Source: Acinetobacter proteolyticus (GTDB taxonomy: Bacteria > Pseudomonadota > Gammaproteobacteria > Pseudomonadales > Moraxellaceae). From it: a DNA stretch of 64,000 bases. The DNA lies in assembly GCF_000367945.1 (NCBI RefSeq), contig NZ_KB849179.1, positions 1,615,124 to 1,679,123 of the forward strand, written 5' to 3'. Shown here piece after piece: positions 1 to 9,599 of the stretch. The position numbers and the translations under genes are program-made. Position 1 is the first letter of the stretch, and each line of letters begins with the position of its first letter. The notes below the pieces were generated by a model that was given only the letters and a program-made list of their open reading frames with translations, ran no database searches and was not told where the DNA came from.

Positions 1-2280
1 TGCAGGACACATTTCCATACCAATCGCTTTTACACCTTCAAACAAGGCTTGGTCTTCACCTTTTTGACCTGCCGCTGCCATCCAGTTTGCAGAAAGTTTG
101 ATATCACTGATTTGTTCGATGTTGGCGCAAGCAATATTGGTGATTGCTTCAGCAACAGCTAAACGTGCAGATGCGGCAGGATTCAATAATGCTACTGGTG
201 GACGTTCGCCCATTGCCATTGCTTCACCTGTGAAGCCTTGCAAGCTGGTGGTGGTTACTGCTGCATCTGCAACAGGCACCTGCCAGCGACCTACCATCTG
301 ATCACGTGCAACCATACCCGTAATCGAACGGTCACCAATGGTGATCAAGAATGATTTAGATGCAACTGTTGGATTTTTCAATACACGGAAAATCGCATCT
401 TTTAAATCAACTTTTGCAGTATCAAAGTCATTGCCTGTACGCTCAATCGTTTCATATGAACGTTGCATACGCGGTGTACCGCCTAAGATCACCTGCATTG
501 GGATATCAACAGGCTTGTTCTCAAACAAAGGATCTTCAACAGTGAGATGACGCGCTTCAGTCGCTTCACCAAGTACCGCGAACGGACAACGCTCACGTGC
601 ACAAATTTCTTCAAACTGTTCTAAAGACTCTGGGCGAATGGCAAGGACATAACGTTCTTGCGCTTCATTTGACCAGATTTCCATCGGGCTCATGCCTGGC
701 TCTAATGATGGGATCTTACGTAGGTTAAGCACGGCACCCAACTCGTGATCATTCACAAGTTCTGGCATAGCATTAGATACACCACCGGCACCGACGTCAT
801 GTACAGACACGATTGGGTTAAAGTCTTCTAAGCGCCAGCAGGTATCGATGACTTCTTGGCAACGGCGTTCCATTTCTGGGTTTTCACGTTGAACAGAAGC
901 AAAGTCCAAGCTCTCGCCCATGGTACCGCTGTCTACAGAAGACGCTGCACCACCGCCAAGACCGATCAACATTGCAGGGCCGCCCAATACAATGAGCAAA
1001 TCACCTGGTTGAATCGCATCTTTTTCAACATGGTCAGGACGAATGTTACCGTAACCACCAGCGATCATGATTGGCTTATGAAAACCTTTCACCTCACCAT
1101 TGACATTCTGTTCAAAGGTACGGAAATAACCATTTAATGCTGGGCGACCGAATTCGTTGTTAAACGCAGCACCACCCAATGGACCTTCGATCATGATTTG
1201 TAATGGCGATGCCATACGTGAAGGTTTACCGTAGTTATCTTCCCAAGGTTGTTCAAAACCAGGGATATTTAAGTTCGAAACGGTAAAGCCGGTTAAACCT
1301 GCTTTTGGTTTACCACCACGACCTGTTGCACCTTCGTCACGGATTTCACCGCCCGAACCTGTTGCAGCACCTGCAAATGGAGCAATTGCAGTTGGATGGT
1401 TATGTGTTTCAACCTTCATTAAAATGTGAGCAGCTTGGCTCTTATATTTATAAACGAAGTGACCATTTTCATCCGCTTTCGGATAAAAACGCATGGTGTC
1501 ATAACCCACGATCACAGACGCGTTATCTTTATATGCCGATAACACATCGGTTGGTGATTCTTTATAGGTATTTTTAATCATTTGGAACAAAGATAATGGC
1601 TGTTTCTCACCATCAATTGTCCATTCTGAACCAAAGATTTTATGACGACAATGTTCTGAGTTTGCTTGTGCAAACATCATCAATTCGATGTCGTTTGGAT
1701 TACGACCCAGCTTGGTAAATGCTTCGGTTAAGTAATCAATTTCTTGCTCAGATAAAGCAAAGCCAAACTCATTGTTGGCTTTGACTAATGCTTCTTTTCC
1801 TTGACCCAAGATATCAATTGAGTTCAATGGTTTCGGTGCTGTTTCTGAGAATAAAGCTTTTGCATCATCAATTTGAGCAAAAACACTCTCTGTCATACGG
1901 TCATGTAAGGCCAATTTCACTTCGTTCGAAATCTCTTTCACACCTTTCAGTGTAAATAACAGACCACGCTCTAAACGGTGAATAGGTGTATTACAGTTTT
2001 GGAAAATATCAGTTGCTTTAGATGACCACGGCGAGATTGTCCCCACACGCGGTGTCACTAAAATCTGGATTTCATCACTTGCAGCTTGGCGAAGTTCGAA
2101 AGATTGACCATCGTTTAAAAGTTGTAATGCCGATTGATGTTGCTGCTCGCTGAGCGCTTGATCAAACAAATAAACCCACTGGCTGTCAAAAGATTGAACA
2201 GAACTCATTGACGCTAAACGGTTTAAGAGTTGAGCTTTCTTGAAAGAAGAATGTGCTGATGCACCGGCCACGATAAACAT
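1..2280 (-). CDS. purL: Phosphoribosylformylglycinamidine synthase, 3' end outside window
   Basis: Catalyses the ATP- and glutamine-dependent conversion of FGAR to FGAM, the fourth step of purine synthesis, in the cytoplasm. About 760 N-terminal residues are visible of a family usually near 1,280-1,300. The start [12 protein letters not shown] matches PurL N-termini. The stretch [10 protein letters not shown] (active-site His of the FGAM synthetase domain) and the glycine-rich [16 protein letters not shown] are readable, followed by a region rich in DVGAGG-type motifs. The glutaminase domain lies beyond position 1. A GGAG ribosome-binding site lies 11 bases upstream, inside a hairpin (see separate entry). 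The frame is intact throughout. Confidence 0.97.
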   Translation of the reverse strand, partial: MFIVAGASAHSSFKKAQLLNRLASMSSVQSFDSQWVYLFDQALSEQQHQSALQLLNDGQSFELRQAASDEIQILVTPRVGTISPWSSKATDIFQNCNTPIHRLERGLLFTLKGVKEISNEVKLALHDRMTESVFAQIDDAKALFSETAPKPLNSIDILGQGKEALVKANNEFGFALSEQEIDYLTEAFTKLGRNPNDIELMMFAQANSEHCRHKIFGSEWTIDGEKQPLSLFQMIKNTYKESPTDVLSAYKDNASVIVGYDTMRFYPKADENGHFVYKYKSQAAHILMKVETHNHPTAIAPFAGAATGSGGEIRDEGATGRGGKPKAGLTGFTVSNLNIPGFEQPWEDNYGKPSRMASPLQIMIEGPLGGAAFNNEFGRPALNGYFRTFEQNVNGEVKGFHKPIMIAGGYGNIRPDHVEKDAIQPGDLLIVLGGPAMLIGLGGGAASSVDSGTMGESLDFASVQRENPEMERRCQEVIDTCWRLEDFNPIVSVHDVGAGGVSNAMPELVNDHELGAVLNLRKIPSLEPGMSPMEIWSNEAQERYVLAIRPESLEQFEEICARERCPFAVLGEATEARHLTVEDPLFENKPVDIPMQVILGGTPRMQRSYETIERTGNDFDTAKVDLKDAIFRVLKNPTVASKSFLITIGDRSITGMVARDQMVGRWQVPVADAAVTTTSLQGFTGEAMAMGERPPVALLNPAASARLAVAEAITNIACANIEQISDIKLSANWMAAAGQKGEDQALFEGVKAIGMEMCPA

Positions 2281-2288
2281 GTTGACTT

Positions 2289-2323
2289 TGGCTCCACGGG
2301 CAGGTCTAACGATCCTACCGCCA
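2289..2323 (-). promoter_or_regulatory. Hairpin in the purL 5' leader holding the Shine-Dalgarno
   Basis: On the minus strand, TGGC pairs with GCCA and, inside that, GGTAGG pairs with CCTGCC (one wobble) around a 9-base loop. The six bases CGTGGA lie unpaired on one side and carry the GGAG that would serve purL. The structure ends 8 bases before the purL ATG. I see the pairing; a regulatory role is inference. It matches no riboswitch I recognise. Confidence 0.45.
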
Positions 2324-2530
2324 TGTGACTTATGAGAGAGCGCATATTCTACTGTGAAAGGCGCTTTTCAGCTAGCCATATCCATCTTAAAAATCAGAGT
2401 TTTCTAATTCAAATCACTTAATTTACGTTAGCTTTATTGATTTTACTTTAATCGTAACAATTCGTTTAATTAATCTAAATAAGCTATATGTTCAATTTAG
2501 CTTCCTTTTCCCTCTGTTTTTGAGACTTGA

Positions 2531-3040
2531 TTATTTCTTTTCAGTTACCCAAAGTGTGATATAACCTTTTACAACTGGCTGCCCATCATCTCGTTTAGCG
2601 ATGACTTCCACCTGCATATCCCCAACATTCCAATCGTCATTAATCTTTGCAATCAATTGAATATCAGAATTTGCTTTAGAGACATAATCAACATGCATTC
2701 CTTTTGGCAACCATCGAAGATGCGATGGAATTGATGCCTCTACAGCAACGCCCATCACAAACTCCAAACCGTTACAGATTGCAATCACATGTACTGTTCC
2801 GATGTGATTTTCAACTGCTCTACGCTTAGACATAGATGCTTGGCATAAACCAACCTCTAGCTTTGTAATGACAGGATCAACTGTCCGAAAATAAGGTGCG
2901 ACTCGACTAATTACTCTTGAAAGTACAGTTAATCCCCCTGGTATTTTTTGTAATGCTTGATAGGCAATCAATACCGTGTTGGATTGAGTCTGAGCATAGT
3001 TTTTTATCTTGTCATTTAAGTAATTGATTGAATTTTTCAT
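2531..3040 (-). CDS. DUF4442-type hotdog-fold protein (putative thioesterase)
   Basis: A 169-residue protein resembling the DUF4442/PaaI-like hotdog family. Visible features are the run of hydrophobic beta-strand-like segments, a central NHIGTVHVIAICNG helix region typical of hotdog proteins (a conserved Asn/His before the central helix), and the C-terminal strand VKGYITLWVT. The likely substrate is an acyl-thioester, but this is unknown. I take the ATG at 3040 because the longer frame to 3070 would need a TTG; neither has a clear ribosome-binding site. It is divergent from the dGTPase-like gene and not obviously in an operon. Confidence 0.7.
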   Translation of the reverse strand: MKNSINYLNDKIKNYAQTQSNTVLIAYQALQKIPGGLTVLSRVISRVAPYFRTVDPVITKLEVGLCQASMSKRRAVENHIGTVHVIAICNGLEFVMGVAVEASIPSHLRWLPKGMHVDYVSKANSDIQLIAKINDDWNVGDMQVEVIAKRDDGQPVVKGYITLWVTEKK

Positions 3041-3251
3041 TTTAGTATCGCATGATGAAATAGCGTACAAAATAACATCTGTGTATTAATAGCTATATCG
3101 CCCTTTAAGCTTTTGTAATGGTCAAAAAAGACAAATCAGCGTTTTTGAAATTAAGTGGTTAAATGAATTAAGACAACTTATGTCGCACTACTCTAGTGCT
3201 TTAATCTTTTTTTTGGCATGATGAAACTGAATTCATAGTGAATAATGATAA

Positions 3252-4592
3252 ATGGAACAAATGCGTTGGTTGGAATTGCTTTCTGCAATTCGTTTAGGTA
3301 GTAAAAAAAGCAGTACAGAATTGGCTCGAAGCCCATTCCATAAAGATTACGATAGAATTATATTTTCCCAAAGTTTTCGCCAACTAAATAGAAAAACACA
3401 GGTTCACCCACTGACTCAACATGATGGGATTCACACTCGCCTCACTCATTCACTGGAAGTCTCTTGTATTGGTCGCTCATTGGGCATGTTGGCCGCTGAA
3501 AAAATTAAAGATGAATTACCGATGTGGATTTCACCTGCCGATGTTGGTGCGATTATCCAAGCCGCCTGTCTAGCGCATGATATTGGCAATCCTCCTTTTG
3601 GTCATGCAGGTGAATATGCGATTCGGGAATGGTTTGATGATGCATCGCATCGCGATTTCTTGACTAGACTCACGCCAGAAGAAGCAGCCGATGTCCGTCA
3701 GTTCGAAGGCAATGCCCAAGGACTTCGGCTACTTAGTCGGATTGACTATCACCCTGATGATGGGGGTATGCGCTTAACCTGTGCAACACTCGGCGCCTAC
3801 TTAAAATATCCGTGGTTATCTAAAACCATCGAAGAACAAGGCGAGATGCCCTCACATCAACGGGCAAAATTTGGCTGTTATCAATCTGAAAAAGAAATTT
3901 TAAGACAGTTGGCAGAACAGCTCGGTCTTATTCAGCTTGGTGAATACCATTATTGCCGTCATCCGCTGACCTATTTATTAGAAGCTGCCGATGATATTTG
4001 TTATGCGCTAATTGATTTAGAAGATGGCATCATTCTGAATATGTTGAACTATGCCGAAGTTGAACCGATTTTTCTGAATCTGATCGCCGATTATGGTTAT
4101 CCAGAGGAATTACATTTACCGCATACCACTTGGCAGCAGAAGATTGCAGCTTTACGCGGTCGTGTGATGAAGCGTCTCGTCGATGAAGTCACCACCGCTT
4201 TTGCCAAACATCATTATGAAATTTTAACCGGCCAACTTAAAGGTAGCTTATTACAATATTGCTCACCCGATATTGAAGCAGGCATTCAAACGGCGAAGAA
4301 TCTCGCCAGAGACCGTATTTTTGAGCATCCTCAAAAATCAGGTTTAGAAATTATTGCCCATCAAAGTTTGCAAACCATCTTAGATGCTTTTATCCCTTTA
4401 ACCATGCCGCATAAGACCTTAAGCTTTAAAGAACAGCGCTTGATGTCAATTTTGCAACATTCAGGGGTAAATCTGCAAAACAACCACTATAATAATATTA
4501 TGCAAGTCCTCGATATTATTAGTAAGTTCTCGGATCATCAGGCTTATAGCTTGGCCCAAGAGTTGCAAGGTAATAAAATAGGCTTTTTTTAA
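3252..4592 (+). CDS. dgt: dGTPase-like HD-domain triphosphohydrolase
   Basis: A 446-residue member of the deoxyguanosinetriphosphate triphosphohydrolase family, which hydrolyses dNTPs to deoxynucleosides and triphosphate. The HD metal site is clear: H in THSLEVS (around residue 65) and the HDIGNPPFGHAGE motif (around 113). The N-terminal RSPFHKDYDRIIFS and the FRQLNRKTQVHP block are family hallmarks. A second possible start is ATG 3261. The stop codon overlaps the next start by one base, so the two genes are translationally coupled. Family identity is firm. Substrate preference (dGTP or mixed dNTPs) cannot be read from sequence. Confidence 0.93.
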   Translation: MEQMRWLELLSAIRLGSKKSSTELARSPFHKDYDRIIFSQSFRQLNRKTQVHPLTQHDGIHTRLTHSLEVSCIGRSLGMLAAEKIKDELPMWISPADVGAIIQAACLAHDIGNPPFGHAGEYAIREWFDDASHRDFLTRLTPEEAADVRQFEGNAQGLRLLSRIDYHPDDGGMRLTCATLGAYLKYPWLSKTIEEQGEMPSHQRAKFGCYQSEKEILRQLAEQLGLIQLGEYHYCRHPLTYLLEAADDICYALIDLEDGIILNMLNYAEVEPIFLNLIADYGYPEELHLPHTTWQQKIAALRGRVMKRLVDEVTTAFAKHHYEILTGQLKGSLLQYCSPDIEAGIQTAKNLARDRIFEHPQKSGLEIIAHQSLQTILDAFIPLTMPHKTLSFKEQRLMSILQHSGVNLQNNHYNNIMQVLDIISKFSDHQAYSLAQELQGNKIGFF

Positions 4593-5266
4593 TGAAGCGA
4601 TTTATTGATGAAGGTAAGACCTGGGATAGTTTTACACATGCTCCTGTTTTAGTCGTATGCCCATTTTGTCAGAGCAACGCTCAGGTCTTTCAGCAAGAAT
4701 TACCTAATCAGCCTAAAAAAAGCATTGTTTTTAGCTGTTTATCCTGTTGTAAAACTTTTGATCAAGACCAGCAGCAACAAAACAACTTAGGCTATTTTGA
4801 CGAGATCAACGTAGAAATTAATCAAACCTGCTCTTGTAAACGTGGAAAATATCTCTTTTCTCAATCTTATGCTCAGCCGAGTATTCTTCCGCCTTTTATA
4901 AAACTGAATTGTACTTTCTGCCAAACAGAGCAAGTGTATACTTCCCCTTATCCGTTACTCACCTATAAAATTCCGAGAAAATCAGGGTTTGAAATCAATA
5001 AAGACCCCTTCTTTGGCTATCGTCTGTATCTCACCACAGAAACAAGGCATGGTCTCATTTTCGTGTATAACACAGAACAGTTAAACGATTTGAAAACTTA
5101 CATCTCTGCAGAGCTAAGACAGAGAACCTATACCAATAAGAATAAAGCTTACTTAAGCCGCTTACCTTCTTGGATAAAATCCGCGCGAAATCGTAAAGAA
5201 ATTCTAAAAGCCATTTTGCGTTTAGAACAAATGGCATCTACTATTCAACCATTAACAAATAAGTGA
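4592..5266 (+). CDS. Cysteine-pair (zinc-ribbon-like) protein of unknown function
   Basis: A 224-residue protein I do not recognise. The N-terminal half carries four cysteine clusters: CPFC (around residues 23-26), CLSCC (49-53), CSC (75-77) and CTFC (102-105). Their spacing suggests two zinc-binding ribbons. The C-terminal half is basic (RLPSWIKSARNRKEILKAILRLEQM). There is no signal peptide or membrane segment. It overlaps dgt by one base and ends just before ruvA, whose start lies 8 bases past this stop. This suggests co-transcription with dgt and ruvAB. A nucleic-acid-linked role is guesswork from the basic tail and neighbours. Confidence 0.75.
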   Translation: MKRFIDEGKTWDSFTHAPVLVVCPFCQSNAQVFQQELPNQPKKSIVFSCLSCCKTFDQDQQQQNNLGYFDEINVEINQTCSCKRGKYLFSQSYAQPSILPPFIKLNCTFCQTEQVYTSPYPLLTYKIPRKSGFEINKDPFFGYRLYLTTETRHGLIFVYNTEQLNDLKTYISAELRQRTYTNKNKAYLSRLPSWIKSARNRKEILKAILRLEQMASTIQPLTNK

Positions 5267-5274
5267 AAGACTCA

Positions 5275-5880
5275 ATGATCGGATGTTTAATTGGCGAAGT
5301 GTTTGCCCTAGAAGCCCCAACCGTATTACTCAACGTAAATGGCGTTGGCTATGAAATTGACACACCACTTTCGACATTTTGCCAATTACAAAAAGGACAG
5401 AAAGTCACTTTATGGACGCATCTAGTTGTTCGTGAAGATGCTCAGCAACTTTATGGTTTTAGTGATGCACAAGAAAAGACCATTTTCCGTACACTACTCA
5501 AAGTAAATGGCGTTGGCCCCAAAATGGCTTTGGGCATTCTATCTACATTAAGTGTTGAACTGCTCATCCACACAATTGAACATGATGATATTAACACCCT
5601 GATTAAAGTTCCGGGTGTAGGCAAAAAAACTGCTGAACGATTAATGATTGAATTACGCGATCGTTTCAAAGCGTTGGCGCATTCAACCAGCAGTACCACG
5701 AATGCAGCAGTTGCTCAAATTCAATTTATGGCAAATTCACCAGTTGCCGAAGCTGAAGCTGCTTTACAATCCTTAGGTTATAAACCAGCAGAAGCACAAA
5801 AAGCAGTGGCAGCAGTTAAAGCAGACTATACTGAATCTGCTGACATTATCCGTGCTGCGCTTAAATCCATGATGAAGTAA
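5275..5880 (+). CDS. ruvA: Holliday junction branch migration subunit RuvA
   Basis: Binds four-way junctions as a tetramer and loads RuvB. The 201-residue length fits the family (about 200). The N-terminal MIGCLIGEV opens the OB-fold domain. Two helix-hairpin-helix motifs follow: [12 protein letters not shown] (about 77-88) and [12 protein letters not shown] (about 112-123). The RuvB-contacting domain III is at the C-terminus ([13 protein letters not shown]). I use ATG 5275; the GTG at 5263 would add four residues absent from the family. ruvB begins 7 bases after the stop. Confidence 0.97.
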   Translation: MIGCLIGEVFALEAPTVLLNVNGVGYEIDTPLSTFCQLQKGQKVTLWTHLVVREDAQQLYGFSDAQEKTIFRTLLKVNGVGPKMALGILSTLSVELLIHTIEHDDINTLIKVPGVGKKTAERLMIELRDRFKALAHSTSSTTNAAVAQIQFMANSPVAEAEAALQSLGYKPAEAQKAVAAVKADYTESADIIRAALKSMMK

Positions 5881-5887
5881 TAGATAT

Positions 5888-6886
5888 ATGCAAGATCGTC
5901 TTATTAGCGGAACAGAAAAACCCGAAGATCATTTTGATCGCGCCATTCGTCCAACCTCATTAGCTGACTATATTGGTCAGCCTGTAGTTCGTGAGCAAAT
6001 GGAAATCTTCATTGGCGCAGCACGTGGTCGTGGTGAAGCTCTTGACCATACCCTGATCTTTGGTCCACCAGGTTTAGGTAAAACCACTCTGGCCAATATT
6101 ATCGCAAGAGAAATGGGCGGTAATTTGAAATCAACTTCTGGCCCTGTATTGGAACGTGCTGGTGATCTTGCGGCCATGCTGACCAATTTGGAAGAAGGTG
6201 ATGTACTGTTTATTGACGAGATTCATCGTCTTTCACCTGTGATCGAAGAGATTCTCTATCCAGCCATGGAAGATTATCAACTCGATATTATGATTGGTGA
6301 AGGCCCTGCTGCCCGCTCGATCAAGCTCGATCTACCCGCCTTTACTTTAGTCGCAGCCACAACACGTGCAGGTTTATTGACTTCGCCATTACGTGACCGT
6401 TTTGGGATTGTACAGCGTTTAGAGTTCTATTCGGTTGAAGACCTGACCCACATTGTGACCCGTTCAGCTAACCTAATGGATGTGCCGATTACCAAAGAAG
6501 GTTCAACTGAAATTGCGCGCCGTGCACGCGGCACCCCACGTATTGCCAACCGTTTATTACGTCGTGTGCGTGACTATGCCCAAGTCAAAGGCACAGGTGA
6601 AGTGACTCAGGAAATGGCACAACGTGCTTTGGACATGCTCAATGTCGATAAAGCAGGTTTAGATACGCTCGATCGTCGCTATCTCAGTATGTTACTGGAA
6701 CGTTTTGAAGGAAGACCGACAGGTGTTGAAGCTCTAGCCGCAGCCATGGCTGAAGACAGTGGAACGCTTGAGGACGTGATTGAGCCGTATTTAATCCAGC
6801 AAGGTTATGTGATGCGTACCGCACGCGGCCGTATTGCAACCAATATGGCGTATTTGCAATTTGGTATGACGCCACCTGAATCATAA
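5888..6886 (+). CDS. ruvB: Holliday junction branch migration ATPase RuvB
   Basis: The AAA+ motor that drives branch migration with RuvA. It has 332 residues. The Walker A GPPGLGKT is at 59-66, Walker B FIDEIHRL at about 109-115, and sensor 1 in LVAATTRAG. An arginine-rich DNA-binding winged helix is at the C-terminus ([15 protein letters not shown]). ruvC is not next to ruvAB here; the upstream partners are dgt and the cysteine-pair gene. No LexA-type operator was seen upstream, which fits Acinetobacter lacking a classical LexA. Confidence 0.98.
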   Translation: MQDRLISGTEKPEDHFDRAIRPTSLADYIGQPVVREQMEIFIGAARGRGEALDHTLIFGPPGLGKTTLANIIAREMGGNLKSTSGPVLERAGDLAAMLTNLEEGDVLFIDEIHRLSPVIEEILYPAMEDYQLDIMIGEGPAARSIKLDLPAFTLVAATTRAGLLTSPLRDRFGIVQRLEFYSVEDLTHIVTRSANLMDVPITKEGSTEIARRARGTPRIANRLLRRVRDYAQVKGTGEVTQEMAQRALDMLNVDKAGLDTLDRRYLSMLLERFEGRPTGVEALAAAMAEDSGTLEDVIEPYLIQQGYVMRTARGRIATNMAYLQFGMTPPES

Positions 6887-6974
6887 AAATATTTTCAACT
6901 TAACGCTTCTTATAATGAGATGATTAGAATAGGATATGCCTGATTTTAATCATCTCATTATGTTTAGGGTAACA

Positions 6975-7882
6975 ATGAAAAATAAAACTTTAACTTCCGT
7001 ATTTTTGAGTAGCTTATTTTTAACAGCCTGCGGGGGTGGAGGTGATAATGCAAATAACGGAAATTCATTTCAAGGCAAAGAAAGACTAGATTATAGCAAA
7101 CCAGAAAATCTTGAATTGATTTATGCTCCGATTATCAATTTATCAAGTATTCATGAAAATCAGCTCATTGATACCATTACACTTGCCGAATCCGTTTTTA
7201 TTTAATACAAGGTGGAGAAAAAATGGGCTACAAAGCCTTCTGCCGAAATAAAGAAGGAAGCTTTAGCAGAAGTAGTCAAATGGTTACGCTGAATAAATGT
7301 GATCTACAGTATACAAAAGATGGCGTGATTCAACCTATTTCTGAAGGACCAATGATTCTATCTGGAAGTGTTAGCTCACAAGGATACTGGTCTCAGAATA
7401 ACTTTAAAATCGATACGACACTGAACCAATTTAAAGTAGAAGTTGATAATGAAATAACAACCTTTAATGGAAGCAAAAGTAGTCTATCTTATTATGCTGA
7501 TACTCGTCCCTTCAAATATGACATTGCTCAAATGGAATTCACATGGGCTGATAAGAAATATACAGAACGCTATAAACTCACAAACTATAGCTTTGAACCT
7601 TGGTCAACTGGATCAATTACTAAAGGACGCCTAATTGGGATAAACAATAATAAAGAATTCTCTGTAAATTTTGACAATCAAATCAAATTTGGAAGTGTTG
7701 ACGATGCTTTGGCTTTTTATCCAAGCTTTGCCGAGATTTTTATTGAAGACACCAACAACAATAAAAATTCAATTAATATCACCAGAACCACTGACTATAA
7801 AGCGTTAATGCGTGCCTATGCTAATGGGACTACCGTTACTGGCTTTCCTAAAGTCGTCGCTTGGGAAGAACTCAACTATTAA
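6975..7882 (+). pseudogene. Frameshifted lipoprotein gene of unknown function
   Basis: Two adjacent frames read as one protein broken by a frameshift. The 5' part (6975-7205) has a lipoprotein signal, MKNKTLTSVFLSSLFLTACG, with lipobox LTAC followed by GGGG, so the mature protein would be lipidated. It stops at a TAA at 7203-7205. The 3' part (7223-7882, 219 codons) lacks a signal peptide. Inserting one T into the five-T run at 7195-7199 fuses the frames as SVFYLIQGGEKMGYKAF, with no other defect. The cause could be a real mutation, slippage-based phase variation, or a base-call error. I do not recognise the family. It is AT-rich and separates ruvB from ybgC, which are usually neighbours. Confidence 0.75.
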
Positions 7883-7883
7883 A

Positions 7884-7914
7884 AAAAAGAGGCCCTTAGA
7901 TAGGGCCTCTTTTT
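7884..7914 (+). terminator. Rho-independent terminator
   Basis: Perfect 13-base arms (AAAAAGAGGCCCT and its complement) around a 5-base loop, ending in a T run. It closes the broken lipoprotein unit and isolates ybgC-tol. Confidence 0.9.
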
Positions 7915-8013
7915 TATCTAGATCAACAATATGTTATTTATTACTATTTCCTTAGCTCCATTGAGGCAATATCATTCCTGATTGCTGACAGTCTGCAAAA
8001 ATAGGTAATAGAA

Positions 8014-8421
8014 ATGGCAAATCATTTTGAGTTCAACATTCGCGTTTATATCGAAGATACAGATGCAGGCGGTATCGTTTACCATGCCAATCATATCCGT
8101 TTTATGGAGCGTGCTCGTACCGAATGGCTACGTGCAGCAGGTGTTGACCATTATTGGCATCAAAAAGATTACAACTTCGTGGTACATCAAATTGCTGTTA
8201 AATATGTACGCCCAATATTAATGGATGATTTAATTACCGTTACAGCACGTGTTATTTCGTGTAAAGCCGCATCTTTTGTGTTGCAACAAAATATTTATCG
8301 TGGTGAAATCTTGCTGGCTTCAGGTGAGGTTGTGTTGGCATGTTTAAACAAAGAGTTAATGCCACGTAGGCTTCCTGATGAAATTCGTGATCTGATTCAA
8401 AAAGAATTAGCACAGGACTAA
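8014..8421 (+). CDS. ybgC: YbgC-type acyl-CoA thioesterase of the Tol-Pal cluster
   Basis: A 135-residue cytoplasmic hotdog-fold thioesterase, the usual first gene of the tol-pal cluster. The 4-hydroxybenzoyl-CoA thioesterase signature is present: EDTDAGGIVYHANHIRFME, with the catalytic Asp at about residue 18. The C-terminal strands (ASGEVVLACLN) are intact. The family hydrolyses short-chain acyl-CoAs and is linked to phospholipid metabolism. It is first in the ybgC-tolQRAB-pal operon; tolQ starts 24 bases after its stop. Confidence 0.95.
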   Translation: MANHFEFNIRVYIEDTDAGGIVYHANHIRFMERARTEWLRAAGVDHYWHQKDYNFVVHQIAVKYVRPILMDDLITVTARVISCKAASFVLQQNIYRGEILLASGEVVLACLNKELMPRRLPDEIRDLIQKELAQD

Positions 8422-8445
8422 AATAAACTTTCGGCACAGCAACTT

Positions 8446-9144
8446 ATGGCAACTAACTTAGAATCTTCCCTGCATATTTCTGACCTAATTTTACAAGCAA
8501 GTCCTGTTGTACAACTGGTCATGCTGATCCTACTGTTTTCTTCAATTTATAGTTGGTATTTGATTGCCAAGCTATACATGGGCTTTAAAAAAGCAGGACA
8601 AGAGGATGAGCATTTTCAAAAAATGTTCTGGTCAGGTGCCGAATTAAATACACTTTATAATAATGCGCAACTGAACTCTAAACGTCGTGGCCTAGAAGAT
8701 GTTTTCTACCAAGGCCTAGGAGAGTTCTTTAAGCTGCAAAAACGTAAAGCAGACACCAATCAAACTATCGAAGGAACTGAACGTATCCTGCGTGTCGGCT
8801 TAAGCCGTGACCAAGGTGGCTTGGAAATCGGCTTGGGCGCACTTGCCAGTATTGGTTCAGTTGCTCCATATATCGGCTTATTTGGTACGGTTTGGGGGAT
8901 TATGAATGCCTTTATCGGCCTTGCTGCTGTTGACCAAGTGACTTTGGCAACTGTAGCACCCGGTATTGCAGAAGCCCTGATTGCAACTGCGATTGGTTTA
9001 TTTGCAGCAATTCCTGCGGTACTTGCATTTAACCACTTTACCGCTAAAGGTGAATCAATCTATTCAGATCGTGCTTTATTTGCAGAAGAAATGGTTGCCC
9101 TTTTACAGCGTCAAGCGATTGGAACGACACAGGAAGATGCATAA
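8446..9144 (+). CDS. tolQ: Tol-Pal inner-membrane motor protein TolQ
   Basis: A 232-residue MotA/TolQ/ExbB-family protein. With TolR it forms the proton-driven motor that energises TolA for outer-membrane constriction at division. Three membrane segments are visible: about 20-40 (VVQLVMLILLFSSIYSWYLI), about 130-155 (GALASIGSVAPYIGLFGTVWGIM) and about 170-200. The conserved GLFGTVWGIMNAF motif and the Thr-rich third helix are present. The stop overlaps the tolR start by one base (TAATG). Confidence 0.97.
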   Translation: MATNLESSLHISDLILQASPVVQLVMLILLFSSIYSWYLIAKLYMGFKKAGQEDEHFQKMFWSGAELNTLYNNAQLNSKRRGLEDVFYQGLGEFFKLQKRKADTNQTIEGTERILRVGLSRDQGGLEIGLGALASIGSVAPYIGLFGTVWGIMNAFIGLAAVDQVTLATVAPGIAEALIATAIGLFAAIPAVLAFNHFTAKGESIYSDRALFAEEMVALLQRQAIGTTQEDA

Positions 9145-9596
9145 TGGCGATTCAACGATCTGGACGTTTTGAGCGGATTAAAAAACCGCTTAAAAGCGAT
9201 ATGAATGTGGTTCCTTATATCGACGTCATGTTGGTGCTCTTGGTTATTTTCATGGTGACTGCACCCATGATTACCAGCGGTATTAAAGTCGATTTGCCAC
9301 AAGCCAATAATCATCCGATTGAATCGAAAGACATGCCAGCTTTAGTCACAATTAGTAAAGATGGTAATTTTTCACTTGAATATCAAGAACACAAAGGCAG
9401 CGATCCTCTTTCCCTTGAGCAACTTGAGGCAGTGTTAAGCGAAGCTCAAACTCAAGCGGAGCAGGATAACAAACAACTGACTGTATTGGTGAATGGTGAT
9501 AAATCTCGTCCTTATGGTGAAGTCGTTTCACTGATGGCGAGTCTGCAAGAAGCTGGTCTTACTCAAGTTGGTTTACTGACAGAGCCGTTAAAATAA
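9144..9596 (+). CDS. tolR: Tol-Pal inner-membrane protein TolR
   Basis: A 150-residue ExbD/TolR protein. It has a short cytoplasmic N-terminus, one membrane helix (about 24-43) and a periplasmic domain. The key motif NVVPYIDVMLVLLVIFMVTAP is present, and its Asp (about residue 28) is the proton-path residue of the family. It is translationally coupled to tolQ, and tolA starts 3 bases after its stop. Confidence 0.97.
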   Translation: MAIQRSGRFERIKKPLKSDMNVVPYIDVMLVLLVIFMVTAPMITSGIKVDLPQANNHPIESKDMPALVTISKDGNFSLEYQEHKGSDPLSLEQLEAVLSEAQTQAEQDNKQLTVLVNGDKSRPYGEVVSLMASLQEAGLTQVGLLTEPLK

Positions 9597-9599
9597 GCT

